Shown here: piece by piece, positions 1 to 8,848 of the stretch
Numbering within the stretch: the stretch's first letter is position 1
How the letters are laid out: each line of letters opens with the position of its first letter
Assembly (NCBI GenBank): GCA_934101225.1
Contig: CAKOQK010000013.1
Location: 1-34,180 of the forward strand
Source of the DNA: an uncultured Bacilli bacterium
GTDB lineage: Bacteria > Bacillota_I > Bacilli_A > RF39 > UBA660
Reading direction: 5' to 3'
DNA: 34,180 nucleotides
Translations under genes and position numbers: made by a program
Notes under the pieces: model-generated
Told to the model about the DNA's origin: nothing
Database searches by the model: none
Seen by the model: the letters and a program-made list of their open reading frames with translations, nothing else

Positions 1-1284
1 GAGGAACCTCCTAGTCATGTTATATTTATTTTAGCTACAACTGAATTGCAAAAAATTCCTCTTACTATTTTATCTAGATGTCAACGATTTTCTTTTAAAA
101 AATTGACTCCTGATATTATTGTAAGCAATATTTTAAGAATTTCTAAATTAGAAAACATTGAGATTACAGAGTCTGCTGCTAATTTAATTGCTGAACTTGC
201 TGATGGTGCAATGAGAGATGCTTTAAGTATGCTTGATCAATTATCAAAAGAAAATGTTTTAATTGATGATAAGCTTATTGGTGATACTTTTGGTTTTGTT
301 GGTTCAAAGGATGTAGAGAAGATTTTTGAATTATTAAATGATGCTTGTTATGACGATGTTAACTCTATTTTTAATGAATATGGTGATAAGGGATTAAATA
401 TAAATTTATTTGTAAATAAAATTATTGCTTACATTTTTGATTTAGAAATGAAGATTGTTAATGGTATGAATTATCCAATTGCTGTATGTGATTTAAAAAA
501 TATGGCTTTTGATTTATCAAATGTTTTTGGTAAAAAAAATTCATTGGATTTAATTAAAATTATATTATTTAGTTACTATCAAAAATGTAAAGTTGATAAT
601 AGTGATAAAATAAAAATTACCTGCAAGTCTAGTAATAATGAGATAATTGACAAAAAATTCAACAAAGTTGACAATTTGTCAATTGACAAAACTGTTAATA
701 ATTTAGAACAAAATCCGAATATGATACAAGAAACTAAAATTGATGTTGCTGATAAATTAAATAATAGAGAAGAACTTTCAAATGTTGTTAATTGTGTTAG
801 TAGTTCTAAAAATAAAATAACTGATGAATTTGTTAAAATAAGAATAAATAATTCTTATGTAAATGCTAGTCGTGATTGTAAAAAAGAATTTACAGAATTA
901 TGGAATAAATTTTTAAACGATATTGAATTTGAAAATAATCATGATTTATTAAATTTAATTGAAAATGTTAGTGTTGAGGTTGTTTCTCCAACAAATGTTA
1001 TTTTTGCTAACAAGTCTCAATCGACTGTTTTATTATTTAATGAAAGTTTAGATTTGATTGAAAATGCTTTTAATAAAGCATGTAAGAATAAAAAAAGTTT
1101 TATTTGTTTAACACTTAATGATTGGAATATTGAAAAAAATAAATATATGGAATTACTTAAAAATAAACAAAATAAATTTGTGTATATTGAAGAAAAAAAT
1201 GATATAATTAGTGAAGATGATGTAAATAAATCAGTTTCAATTGCAAATGATTTATTTGGTGATTCGCTATTGGAAGTTAAATAA
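1..1284 (+). CDS. dnaX: DNA polymerase III subunit gamma/tau (3' part)
   Basis: The clamp-loader ATPase that loads the sliding clamp during replication. The gene is cut by the window edge: the open frame begins at base 1 and reads EEPPSHVIFILATTE, the sensor-1 region of DnaX, followed at once by the SRCQRF motif carrying the conserved SRC arginine. The Walker A, zinc-binding and DEAH parts must lie upstream. Helical lid and oligomerisation regions follow (ADGAMRDALSMLDQ), then a low-complexity Lys/Asn linker at about residues 195-270 of the visible part, then a tau-type C-terminal domain. The TAA stop is 18 bases before ebfC, the standard dnaX-ebfC-recR arrangement. The internal TTG at base 46 is not a true start. 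Identification is firm; the N-terminal length is unknown. Confidence 0.96.
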   Translation, partial: EEPPSHVIFILATTELQKIPLTILSRCQRFSFKKLTPDIIVSNILRISKLENIEITESAANLIAELADGAMRDALSMLDQLSKENVLIDDKLIGDTFGFVGSKDVEKIFELLNDACYDDVNSIFNEYGDKGLNINLFVNKIIAYIFDLEMKIVNGMNYPIAVCDLKNMAFDLSNVFGKKNSLDLIKIILFSYYQKCKVDNSDKIKITCKSSNNEIIDKKFNKVDNLSIDKTVNNLEQNPNMIQETKIDVADKLNNREELSNVVNCVSSSKNKITDEFVKIRINNSYVNASRDCKKEFTELWNKFLNDIEFENNHDLLNLIENVSVEVVSPTNVIFANKSQSTVLLFNESLDLIENAFNKACKNKKSFICLTLNDWNIEKNKYMELLKNKQNKFVYIEEKNDIISEDDVNKSVSIANDLFGDSLLEVK

Positions 1285-1302
1285 AGAAAGAGGAATGATT
1301 TT

Positions 1303-1602
1303 ATGAATATGCAAAAATTAATGCAAGAAGCACAAAAAATGCAAAGAGTTATAACTGAAAAACAAGAGGAAATTTTTAAAACAAATTATGAAGGTAAATC
1401 TGGATTTGTTACTGTTGTATTAAGTGGAAAAAAAGAAATGGTTTCTATAAAGATAGATACTCCATCATTAACTGATGCTGAAGATATAGATGCTTTACAA
1501 GATATGATTAAGATTGCTTATAATGAAGCAGTTTCTAAAATTGATAAGGATGTAGAAGTTAAACTTGGAGCTTATGCTAAAGGTTTAAATGGTTTGATGT
1601 AA
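1303..1602 (+). CDS. ebfC: YbaB/EbfC family nucleoid-associated protein
   Basis: A small (99 aa) dimeric DNA-binding protein of the YbaB/EbfC (YaaK) family, which coats the nucleoid and accompanies RecR in recombination loci. The family pattern is visible: an N-terminal helix MQKLMQEAQKMQ, then a beta-sheet core containing GKSGFVTVVLSGKKEM and a C-terminal helix ending in LNGLM. The ATG at 1303 is preceded by an AAGAGG ribosome site about ten bases upstream. Its stop shares a base with the recR start (TAATG at 1600-1604), so the two are probably translationally coupled. Position between dnaX and recR confirms the call. Confidence 0.94.
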   Translation: MNMQKLMQEAQKMQRVITEKQEEIFKTNYEGKSGFVTVVLSGKKEMVSIKIDTPSLTDAEDIDALQDMIKIAYNEAVSKIDKDVEVKLGAYAKGLNGLM

Positions 1603-2198
1603 TGATTTATCCTAAGGAACTAGAAGAATTAATTGAGTATTTTAAAAAGTTACCAGGAATTGGTGAAAAGTCTGCTGAAAGACTTTCAATTTCTTTACTA
1701 GATTTTTCTGAAGATGATATAAATTTATTTACAAAATGTATAATGGATGGCAAAAAGAATTTACATCCTTGCCGTATATGTGGAAATATAACTTCTGGTG
1801 ATATATGCTCAGTTTGTGATAATGATTATAGAAATAAAAATTTAATATGTGTTGTTGAAGATTTTAAAAGTATATTTGCTTTTGAAAAGATGGGAAAGTA
1901 TCAAGGTGTATATCATGTTTTAGGAGGATTAATTTCTCCTATTGATGGCATTGGTCCTGATGAACTTAATATTGATAGTTTAATTGATCGTTGTAATAAT
2001 GATGATGTTGAACTTGTAATTGCATTAAAGCCTACAATTGAAGGCGAAACTACAACACAATATATTAAAAAAATACTAGAAAAAATGAATACGAAAATTT
2101 CAAGATTGTCTTATGGATTACCTGTTGGAACTGAACTTGATTATTTGGATTCATTGACATTAGAAAGGGCATTTGAAGATAGAAAAAATATTGCATAA
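1602..2198 (+). CDS. recR: Recombination mediator RecR
   Basis: RecR forms a ring clamp that, with RecF/RecO, helps load RecA at single-strand gaps. At 198 aa it has the normal family length. A helix-hairpin-helix is visible at about residues 17-28 (LPGIGEKSAERL). A four-cysteine zinc site lies at C57, C60, C69 and C72, and a Toprim domain starts near residue 83 (CVVEDFKS) and includes a conserved GGLISP segment. The start codon overlaps the stop of ebfC, which suits co-translation. The coding region ends just before a promoter-like sequence that appears to restart transcription for the bofA-like gene. Confidence 0.96.
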   Translation: MIYPKELEELIEYFKKLPGIGEKSAERLSISLLDFSEDDINLFTKCIMDGKKNLHPCRICGNITSGDICSVCDNDYRNKNLICVVEDFKSIFAFEKMGKYQGVYHVLGGLISPIDGIGPDELNIDSLIDRCNNDDVELVIALKPTIEGETTTQYIKKILEKMNTKISRLSYGLPVGTELDYLDSLTLERAFEDRKNIA

Positions 2199-2220
2199 AA
2201 TTAAAGAATTATAATATAAT
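2191..2220 (+). promoter_or_regulatory. Putative promoter for the bofA-like gene
   Basis: TTGCAT (2191-2196) and TATAAT (2215-2220) are 18 bases apart; a second TATAAT overlaps at 2210-2215. The predicted start site falls at about 2227, essentially on the GTG at 2226, leaving almost no untranslated leader. The -35 box overlaps the last codons of recR. A consensus match only; AT-rich background makes chance matches likely. Confidence 0.45.
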
Positions 2221-2225
2221 TTATT

Positions 2226-2414
2226 GTGATAATCATGTTATTAAAATTACTGAAAAAATTTTGTTATTCATTTTTGTTGATTTATAGTTTTGATATAATT
2301 CTTAGTGGTTTTAATGTTGTGGTACCTATTAATTTAATTACTGTCTTGGTTGTCTCTTGTTTAGGATATCCGGGTTTAATTATGATTGCTTTATCTTTTC
2401 TATTTTTAATGTAG
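2226..2414 (+). CDS. BofA-like small membrane protein
   Basis: A 62-residue protein with two hydrophobic stretches. Its C-terminal half (VPINLITVLVVSCLGYPGL) matches the signature end of the BofA family, whose Bacillus member sits in the outer forespore membrane and inhibits the SpoIVFB protease that processes pro-sigma-K. It occupies the recR-bofA position of the Bacillus chromosome. Bacillus BofA is about 87 residues, so the N-terminal region is shortened here. The start may be GTG 2226 or ATG 2235; neither has a clear ribosome site. BofA relatives also occur in non-sporulating Firmicutes, so this alone does not prove sporulation. Confidence 0.72.
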   Translation: MIIMLLKLLKKFCYSFLLIYSFDIILSGFNVVVPINLITVLVVSCLGYPGLIMIALSFLFLM

Positions 2415-2423
2415 ATTTTGAGT

Positions 2424-3131
2424 ATGAAGGAAGAAAACATAAAATATTTATCTAATATAATAGATGAGAATAAACTTTCTCATGCTTTTTTAGTTGAATC
2501 AAATAATTATGAAGATGTTATGAATAGTGTTTTTAAATTATTTTTGGAAAAGAAAATGATATTCAACATTGATGATGTAGAGAATAATATTTCAGTTAGA
2601 ATTTTGAAACCTATTGATAATTTAATTGACAAAGATCAAATTTTAAATTTACAAGAATTTTTAGCTACAATGTCTTTTGATGGGTACTATAAATTATTTT
2701 TTATTTTGAATGCTGGTTTAATGAATGAACAATCTGTTAATAAATTATTAAAAGTTTTAGAAGAACCTAATGAGAAGATTGTGGGATTTTTAATTAGTGA
2801 TAATTCAAATGAGTTATTGCCAACTTTAATCAGTAGATGTCAGGTATTAAAAAATGATATTGATGTTTGTAATGTTACTGTTGATGAAGATATTTTTAAT
2901 AATTTATGTAAATTTAAAAATTTTAATTTTGAGGATTATATAAAGTTTAAAGTTGTTGTTTCAAAATTAGATAAGGTGGTAATAAATAACTTATTTATAA
3001 AATATTTAGCTTATTTGAATAGTGAAAATGATATTTTTTATTTGAAGGTAAATGATTTTTTAAATAATATTAGATATAATGTTAATATTGATTTGGCACT
3101 TGATAAACTTTATTTTGAAAGTATAGAATAA
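2424..3131 (+). CDS. holB: DNA polymerase III subunit delta' (HolB)
   Basis: The delta' stator of the clamp loader. Sequence features of the AAA+ delta' family are visible: LSHAFLVES near residue 19, the IRILKP-like segment, NKLLKVLEEPNEK (the lid region shared with DnaX), a sensor-1 strand GFLISDNSNELLPT and the SRCQ motif. At about 236 aa it is clearly shorter than Bacillus delta' (around 330 aa), mainly in the C-terminal oligomerisation part. I chose ATG 2424; TTG 2418 is an alternative, and neither has a convincing ribosome site. It lies between bofA and ricT as in Bacillus, although tmk, yaaQ and yaaR are absent. Confidence 0.88.
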   Translation: MKEENIKYLSNIIDENKLSHAFLVESNNYEDVMNSVFKLFLEKKMIFNIDDVENNISVRILKPIDNLIDKDQILNLQEFLATMSFDGYYKLFFILNAGLMNEQSVNKLLKVLEEPNEKIVGFLISDNSNELLPTLISRCQVLKNDIDVCNVTVDEDIFNNLCKFKNFNFEDYIKFKVVVSKLDKVVINNLFIKYLAYLNSENDIFYLKVNDFLNNIRYNVNIDLALDKLYFESIE

Positions 3132-3158
3132 TTTTTTATTTTGAAAGGAGTGATTAAA

Positions 3159-3935
3159 ATGGTTGTTGGTGTAAAATTTAAGGATACTGATAAATGTGTT
3201 TATTTTAATTCGAATGGTATTGAATTAAAAAAAGATGATTATGTAATTGTTCCATCTGATAATGGTACATTATTTGGAAAAGTATTTAGTATTAATAGCG
3301 AGGAAATTAATAATGAAATAAAGAATGTTGTTAGAGTAGCTAGTAAAAAAGATTATGATATATATTTAAAGAATTTAGCAAACGCTAAAGAAGCACTTGA
3401 TTTTGCCAAGGCTTCGGCTAAAAATTTAGGATTAAAAATGCAATTTGTAGATTCAAGTTTTAATTTTGAACGATCTCAATTATTAATCAATTTTGTATCT
3501 GATGAAAGAATTGATTTTAGGGAATTAGTTAAGATACTTGCAGGTAAATATAAAACTAGAATTGAATTACACCAAATTGGTATTAGAGATAAGGCTAAAA
3601 AAATATCTGGTTTAGGTCCTTGCGGTAGACCATTGTGTTGTGGTAGTTTTTTAAATGAACTTGAAGCAGTTGGAATTAATATGGCTAAGAATCAAAATAT
3701 TGCTTTAAATCCTTCTAAAATAAATGGTGCTTGTGGAAGATTATTGTGTTGTTTAGCATATGAAGATGAAAATTATAGTTATTATAGAAGCTTACTTCCT
3801 AAAATTGGGAGTGAAGTTATTTATGATGGAAAAAAATATAAAGTTTTAATTGTTAATGTTTTAAAAATGTCATATGTAATCAATGTTGATGGTGAATTAA
3901 AAGAAATTGTAGTTGATAATTATGAAAGAAATTAA
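3159..3935 (+). CDS. ricT: RicT/YaaT, PSP1-domain regulator
   Basis: A member of the PSP1 C-terminal domain family. In Bacillus, RicT (YaaT) is part of the RicAFT complex, which carries iron-sulfur clusters and works with RNase Y in mRNA maturation. The family cysteines are obvious in GPCGRPLCCG and, about 35 residues later, CGRLLCCLAY. The ATG at 3159 follows AAAGGAG at 3142-3148 with normal spacing; an in-frame TTG at 3141 overlaps that ribosome site and is not used. Length is 258 aa, a little under the Bacillus protein. Position directly after holB is conserved. Its end overlaps the methyltransferase start by about 14 bases. Confidence 0.93.
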   Translation: MVVGVKFKDTDKCVYFNSNGIELKKDDYVIVPSDNGTLFGKVFSINSEEINNEIKNVVRVASKKDYDIYLKNLANAKEALDFAKASAKNLGLKMQFVDSSFNFERSQLLINFVSDERIDFRELVKILAGKYKTRIELHQIGIRDKAKKISGLGPCGRPLCCGSFLNELEAVGINMAKNQNIALNPSKINGACGRLLCCLAYEDENYSYYRSLLPKIGSEVIYDGKKYKVLIVNVLKMSYVINVDGELKEIVVDNYERN

Positions 3936-4599
3936 TGATTTATATGATTATGGTTATAAAATAGTTCAAAATTCGGATTATTTTAAATTTTCTTTAGATT
4001 CGATGTTACTTGCCAACTTTGTAGGTATTAATATGTCTGATAGTAAATTACTTGATTTTTGTACTGGTAATTGTCCAATACCTATTATTTTGTCTAATTC
4101 AATTAAAAATATAGTAGCGTTTGAAGTGCAAAAGGAAATTTATGAACTTGGTGATGAATCTTTAAAGTTGAATAATATAAATAATGTGAGATTAATTAAT
4201 GATGACATTAAAAATATTGGTAATTATTATAATGATGGTTACTTTGATATTATTACTTGTAATCCACCTTATTTTAAAGTGATTGATTCTTCTAAAATAA
4301 ACGATAATAGTGTTAAAGCAATTGCTAGACATGAAATTCTTATTAAATTAGATGATATAGTTTCTCTTGCTTATAAATACTTAAGAGATAAGGGTAAACT
4401 TTATATGGTTTATCGTCCAGATAGATTAATGGAACTTCTTAAGCTATTTGATAAATATAAGTTTGGGGTTAAGAAATTGCAATGTTGTTATAATAATAGT
4501 GAAAGTTTATCTTCAATGATTTTAATTGAAGCGATGAAAAATGGTCAAGATGATTTAAAAATATTAGCACCACTTTTTACAGAAAATTATAGGAGGTAG
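3922..4599 (+). CDS. TrmN6-type tRNA (adenine-N6)-methyltransferase
   Basis: A Rossmann-fold SAM-dependent methyltransferase of the YabB/TrmN6 family, whose studied members methylate A37 of tRNA(Val). The substrate here is inferred from the family. The SAM-binding region is LLDFCTGNCPIPIIL (the usual DLGTGxG is altered to DFCTGNC), the acidic end of strand 2 is in VAFEVQKEIYEL, and the catalytic NPPY motif sits in TCNPPYFK. At 226 aa its length is normal. ATG 3922 overlaps the ricT end; TTG 3913 is a possible earlier start. It is followed by pth, while the usual yazA and rsmI neighbours are missing. Confidence 0.86.
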   Translation: MKEINDLYDYGYKIVQNSDYFKFSLDSMLLANFVGINMSDSKLLDFCTGNCPIPIILSNSIKNIVAFEVQKEIYELGDESLKLNNINNVRLINDDIKNIGNYYNDGYFDIITCNPPYFKVIDSSKINDNSVKAIARHEILIKLDDIVSLAYKYLRDKGKLYMVYRPDRLMELLKLFDKYKFGVKKLQCCYNNSESLSSMILIEAMKNGQDDLKILAPLFTENYRR

Positions 4600-4601
4600 T
4601 A

Positions 4602-5135
4602 ATGAAATTAATTGTTGGTCTTGGAAATCCAGGAAAAGAATATGAAAATACTAGACATAATATTGGCTTTTGGGCATTAGATAATTATTTAGATAATGTT
4701 TCTTTTAAGCATGAAAAGAAAGCAGATGTATATAAAGATAAATCAGTTATATATATTAAACCTAATACCTTTATGAATTTATCTGGAGAAGCAGTTAAAT
4801 ATTATATGAATTATTTTAAAATAGATAAAAAGAATTTATTAGTTATTCAAGATGATCTTGATTTACCTTTAGGAAAAATTAGAGTTAAAAATAATAGTTC
4901 TGCTGGTGGTCATAATGGGATTAAAAGTATTATTAATGAAATTGGTAGCAATGAATTTTTAAGATTAAAAGTTGGTATTTCTAAAAGTAGTAATGATATT
5001 GTAGATTATGTATTAGGAAAATTTTCTAAAGAAGAAAGTGAAGTTTTAAATAATTCTTGTAATGTGATTAATAGTGTTATAAAAGATTTTATTAATGATG
5101 TTGATATAGAAAAATTAAAAAGTAGGTATAATTAA
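4602..5135 (+). CDS. pth: Peptidyl-tRNA hydrolase
   Basis: Releases tRNA from peptidyl-tRNAs that drop off the ribosome. The 177-aa protein shows all Pth signatures: GLGNPGKEYENTRHNIGF at the N-terminus with catalytic His19, PNTFMNLSGEAV, QDDLDLPLGKIR, and the Gly-rich SSAGGHNGIKSI. The start at 4602 follows GGAGGT in the last codons of the preceding methyltransferase, giving tight coupling. It is separated from mfd by a single base, the same pth-mfd pairing seen in Bacillus, although the small fin gene that normally lies between them is absent. Confidence 0.96.
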   Translation: MKLIVGLGNPGKEYENTRHNIGFWALDNYLDNVSFKHEKKADVYKDKSVIYIKPNTFMNLSGEAVKYYMNYFKIDKKNLLVIQDDLDLPLGKIRVKNNSSAGGHNGIKSIINEIGSNEFLRLKVGISKSSNDIVDYVLGKFSKEESEVLNNSCNVINSVIKDFINDVDIEKLKSRYN

Positions 5136-5136
5136 A

Positions 5137-8100
5137 ATGGATTTTTTAGATAAAATATTTGATGAATTTAATAATAATTCTATTTCAGGATTAACTGATG
5201 AATTAAAGGGATTGTATATTAAATATTTATGTAATAAATTTAAAAGAAATGTAATTGTTGTAACTAATTCTTTATATCAGGCAACCAATTATTATAATTT
5301 AATTAATAACTATTTTGAAAATAGTTACTTTTTTCCAATGGATGATTTTATAACTACTGTTCTTACGACTTCTTCTCCTGATTTAATGGTTAAAAGATTA
5401 GAAACTTTATCTTTAATAAGTAAAAATAATGAAAATAAGATTGTTGTAACTAATTTAGAAGGATTTTTAAAGTTTGTTCCTAAAAAAGATAATATTGTTA
5501 ATCAAGATATTGTTATTAAAATTAATGATAATTTTAAACGTATTGATTTAGAAGATAAATTATTTCAATATGGTTATAATAAAACGAGTATAGTTACTTC
5601 AACTGGAGAATATTCTGTTAGAGGATTTATAATTGATTTATTTCCGTATAACTATGATAAACCAATAAGAATTGAATTTTTTGGTGATGAGATTGATAGT
5701 ATTAAAAAGTTCGATGAAGAATCTCAGTTATCTATTGAAAATATTGGTAGTGTAACTGTTAAGCCTTATAAGGAAAATGATTTAGAATCTGACTCAACTT
5801 TATATGATATTTTGGATAATCCGATAGTTGTTAAAATAGATTCTGATAATATTAAAAAATCTTATTTGGAATTGCAAAATCAAATTCTTGAATTTAAGGA
5901 GTCTAATGATATTGATATTAATCAGAAATATATGGCTAATTTAGAAGATATTTATATTAAAGATGAATATGAACTTAATAATTTTGATAATAGTAAAAGT
6001 TTGAAGGTTGATTCTCAATCAATTGATAATTTTAATTCTAATTTAGAGAATTTACAATTTTTTATTAATCATCGTAAAAATAATATGATTACATTTTTGG
6101 CAATAAAATCTAAGGGATTAAAAGAAACTTTAAGTAATTTATTTAATGTAAGTATTGATAAAAATTATTTCCCGGGAAATATTTATTTTTTTGATAATAA
6201 GATAAATCATGGTTTTGTTTTTGATAAATATATTGTTATTTCGGAAAATGATATAATTGGTAGTAATTTTAGTGCTTCTTATTATAATCCGATTAAAATT
6301 GGTCGTAAGATTAAGGATTTTAGTGATATTAAACCGGGAGATTATGTTGTTCATAGGGCACATGGTATTGGTATTTATGGTGGTGTAGTTAATTTATTTA
6401 AAAATGGTTTTAATAAAGACTATATTGTAATAAAGTATGCTGGTAATGACAAGGTATATATTCCGGTTGAAAAGATTAGTTCTATTTATAAATATGCTGA
6501 TGCCGGTAGTGGAAATCAAAAAATTAATTCTTTAAATTCTTTGTCATGGGCTAAGGCTAAAAGAAAGGTGCAAAGTAAAATTAAAGATATTTCTGATGAG
6601 TTAATTAAACTTTATTCGGAAAGAAAGAAGATTACTAGTCCGGTATTTAAAGAGATGCCTGAGGAAGTTATGTTTGCAAGTGATTTTGAATATGTTGAAA
6701 CTTCTGATCAGTTAAGATGTATTAATGAGGTATTAAATGATTTAGCAAGTAAGAAACCAATGGATAGATTGCTTTGTGGTGATGTTGGTTTTGGTAAGAC
6801 TGAAGTTGCGTTTAGAGGAATTTTTAGAACTGTTATTAATGGATATCAAGCAGCTTATTTATGTCCAACTACGATTTTATCTAAACAACAATATGAGAAT
6901 GCTTTAAAAAGATTTAGAAATTTTCCGATTAGAATTGAAATTGTTAATAGATTTACTAGTCCTGGTGATTTTAAAAGAATTACTAAGGATTTGGAAGATG
7001 GTAAAGTAGATATTTTGTTTGGAACTCATAAATTATTTAATGAAAATATAAAATTTAAAAAATTAGGACTTCTTGTTGTTGATGAAGAACAACGATTTGG
7101 TGTTAGTCAAAAAGAAAAAATTAAAGAAATGTGTACAAGCATTAATGTATTAACTTTATCTGCAACGCCTATTCCTAGAACTTTGAAAATGGCAATGAGT
7201 GGACTTAGAGATTTATCAATTTTGGATACTGCACCTGTGGATAGATATCCAATTCAAACTTATGTGGCTCAAGATAATGATTTCTTGGTTAAAGAGGCTA
7301 TTTATAAAGAGTTAAGTCGAAAGGGACAAGTTTACTACTTATTTAATAATGTTGAAAAGATAGAAGATGAAGTAAATAAATTGCAAGGGATGGTTCCGGA
7401 AGCACGTATTTGTTTTGCTCATGGTAAGATGGATAAATCTCATTTAGAAAAGATAATTGACGATTTTGTCAACTATAAATTTGATATTTTAGTTTGTACG
7501 ACAATAATTGAAACTGGTATAGATATATCGAACGTTAATACATTGATTATAAAAGATGCTCAAAATTTTGGGTTAAGTCAGTTATATCAGATTCGTGGAA
7601 GAGTTGGAAGAACAAATAAGATTGCTTATGCTTATTTACTTTATAATAACAGCAAAATTATAAGTGAGGTTGCTGAGAAGAGATTAAATGCAATTAAAGA
7701 GTTTACTGAACTAGGTAGTGGTTATAAAATCGCTATGAGAGATTTGTCTATAAGAGGTGCTGGAGATTTACTTGGTAGTGAGCAGGCAGGATTCATAGAA
7801 ACTGTTGGTATTGACTTATTTACTAAGATGGTGGAAGAGGCTGTATCTGAAATAAATGGTAATCCGATTAAAGAAGATGACAGTGATAAATCATTGATTG
7901 ATGTAAATACTCATATTGATGAAGACTATGTTCAAGATGAAAGTGTAAGAATTGAAATTCATCAATTAATTAATTCGATTTCAGATAAGGAAAGTTTATT
8001 AAGAGTTAAAAGTGAATTAGAGGACCGTTTTGGCAAGTTAGATGAAAAGATAATTATTTATATGTATGAAGAATGGTTTGAAAAATTAGCCATGAAATTA

Positions 8101-8337
8101 AACATTAATAAAGTTGTTCAAAATAAAAATTTTGTTGAATTATATATTCCTAGTGATATTTCTAATAAAGTTAATGGTGAAAAATTATTTATGGTTTTAT
8201 ATAGTATTAATCCTAAGTTAAGTTTAAGATACTTTAATAAAGAGATAATTATTAAACTTAATTTAATTAATTTAGATAAGCATCATGTTTATTATTTAGT
8301 GCCAGTTTTAGAAGAAATAATTAATGAAATAGAATAA
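5137..8337 (+). CDS. mfd: Transcription-repair coupling factor Mfd
   Basis: Mfd removes RNA polymerase stalled at DNA lesions and recruits UvrA. At 1066 aa it is slightly shorter than Bacillus Mfd (about 1177). Order of parts: an N-terminal UvrB-like region with diverged sequence; the RNAP-interacting CarD-like domain at about residues 400-470 (GDYVVHRAHGIGIYGG); a RecG-like helicase with Walker A GDVGFGKTE near 547, DEEQRFGV near 648, SATPIPRTL, and QIRGRVGR near 820; and a C-terminal TRCF domain. Start ATG 5137 is one base after the pth stop. No frameshift was seen. Confidence 0.97.
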   Translation: MDFLDKIFDEFNNNSISGLTDELKGLYIKYLCNKFKRNVIVVTNSLYQATNYYNLINNYFENSYFFPMDDFITTVLTTSSPDLMVKRLETLSLISKNNENKIVVTNLEGFLKFVPKKDNIVNQDIVIKINDNFKRIDLEDKLFQYGYNKTSIVTSTGEYSVRGFIIDLFPYNYDKPIRIEFFGDEIDSIKKFDEESQLSIENIGSVTVKPYKENDLESDSTLYDILDNPIVVKIDSDNIKKSYLELQNQILEFKESNDIDINQKYMANLEDIYIKDEYELNNFDNSKSLKVDSQSIDNFNSNLENLQFFINHRKNNMITFLAIKSKGLKETLSNLFNVSIDKNYFPGNIYFFDNKINHGFVFDKYIVISENDIIGSNFSASYYNPIKIGRKIKDFSDIKPGDYVVHRAHGIGIYGGVVNLFKNGFNKDYIVIKYAGNDKVYIPVEKISSIYKYADAGSGNQKINSLNSLSWAKAKRKVQSKIKDISDELIKLYSERKKITSPVFKEMPEEVMFASDFEYVETSDQLRCINEVLNDLASKKPMDRLLCGDVGFGKTEVAFRGIFRTVINGYQAAYLCPTTILSKQQYENALKRFRNFPIRIEIVNRFTSPGDFKRITKDLEDGKVDILFGTHKLFNENIKFKKLGLLVVDEEQRFGVSQKEKIKEMCTSINVLTLSATPIPRTLKMAMSGLRDLSILDTAPVDRYPIQTYVAQDNDFLVKEAIYKELSRKGQVYYLFNNVEKIEDEVNKLQGMVPEARICFAHGKMDKSHLEKIIDDFVNYKFDILVCTTIIETGIDISNVNTLIIKDAQNFGLSQLYQIRGRVGRTNKIAYAYLLYNNSKIISEVAEKRLNAIKEFTELGSGYKIAMRDLSIRGAGDLLGSEQAGFIETVGIDLFTKMVEEAVSEINGNPIKEDDSDKSLIDVNTHIDEDYVQDESVRIEIHQLINSISDKESLLRVKSELEDRFGKLDEKIIIYMYEEWFEKLAMKLNINKVVQNKNFVELYIPSDISNKVNGEKLFMVLYSINPKLSLRYFNKEIIIKLNLINLDKHHVYYLVPVLEEIINEIE

Positions 8338-8366
8338 AATTTTGAATTTATTGCAAACTAGTATTA

Positions 8367-8789
8367 GTGGTTTATGTGAATAATGAATATGTAAGAAAAA
8401 TAGATGAGTTAGGTAGAATTGTTGTGCCTAAAGAATTAAGAAATAATCTTAAAATACAAGATAATGAGAATGTACTTATAACACAAAAAGATGACAATAT
8501 TTGTATTTCTAAATATTCTTATTTGGAAAATTATAGTAAATTTTTAAATGATATTTGTACACTTTTTAATTTGATATATGGATATGAGTTTGTGATTAAA
8601 GATAAAGATAATGTTATATATTCTAATTATAAGAATAGTAATAAAACTAGTTTAGATAGTCCTATTATTGTTAATTCAGTAAATATTGGAGTTATTTCTA
8701 TTTATGGAGATAATGTTACTTTGACTGATGTGAAACTTATTTCTGGTATAATATCTATTTATTTTATATATATAAATGTTAAATATTAG
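8367..8789 (+). CDS. AbrB/SpoVT-family transition regulator, short C-terminal domain
   Basis: A 140-residue DNA-binding regulator. The N-terminal swapped-hairpin AbrB domain is clear (VRKIDELGRIVVPKELRNNL at about residues 9-28). The remainder resembles the SpoVT GAF-like sensor domain but is shorter than the 178-aa Bacillus protein. Position straight after mfd is exactly that of spoVT in Bacillus, where it modulates forespore genes; position and architecture favour SpoVT over AbrB. The GTG at 8367 is the first reasonable start, and GTG 8376 is possible; there is no obvious ribosome site. A terminator hairpin follows at once. The regulon cannot be inferred. Confidence 0.8.
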   Translation: MVYVNNEYVRKIDELGRIVVPKELRNNLKIQDNENVLITQKDDNICISKYSYLENYSKFLNDICTLFNLIYGYEFVIKDKDNVIYSNYKNSNKTSLDSPIIVNSVNIGVISIYGDNVTLTDVKLISGIISIYFIYINVKY

Positions 8790-8817
8790 GTAAATGTTTG
8801 TGTTTACCTTTTCTTTT
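8788..8817 (+). terminator. Rho-independent terminator after the spoVT-like gene
   Basis: AGGTAAA (8788-8794) pairs perfectly with TTTACCT (8803-8809) across an 8-base loop and is followed by TTTTCTTTT. The stem starts inside the stop codon. It separates the dnaX-to-spoVT run from tatD. Confidence 0.8.
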
Positions 8818-8848
8818 GTGTTATTATCTTGTTTAGGGAGATGTTCTT

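Noticed and set aside
533..541. A-run in dnaX that could be a programmed frameshift site for making gamma
   Set aside because: It lies in the middle of the helical region, well before the expected gamma/tau boundary, and there is no stimulatory hairpin or nearby -1 stop that would fit. A-runs are common in this AT-rich DNA.
6139..6363. Minus-strand open frame inside mfd
   Set aside because: It lies entirely opposite the intact mfd coding sequence, has no ribosome site and encodes only a low-complexity Ile/Asn product.
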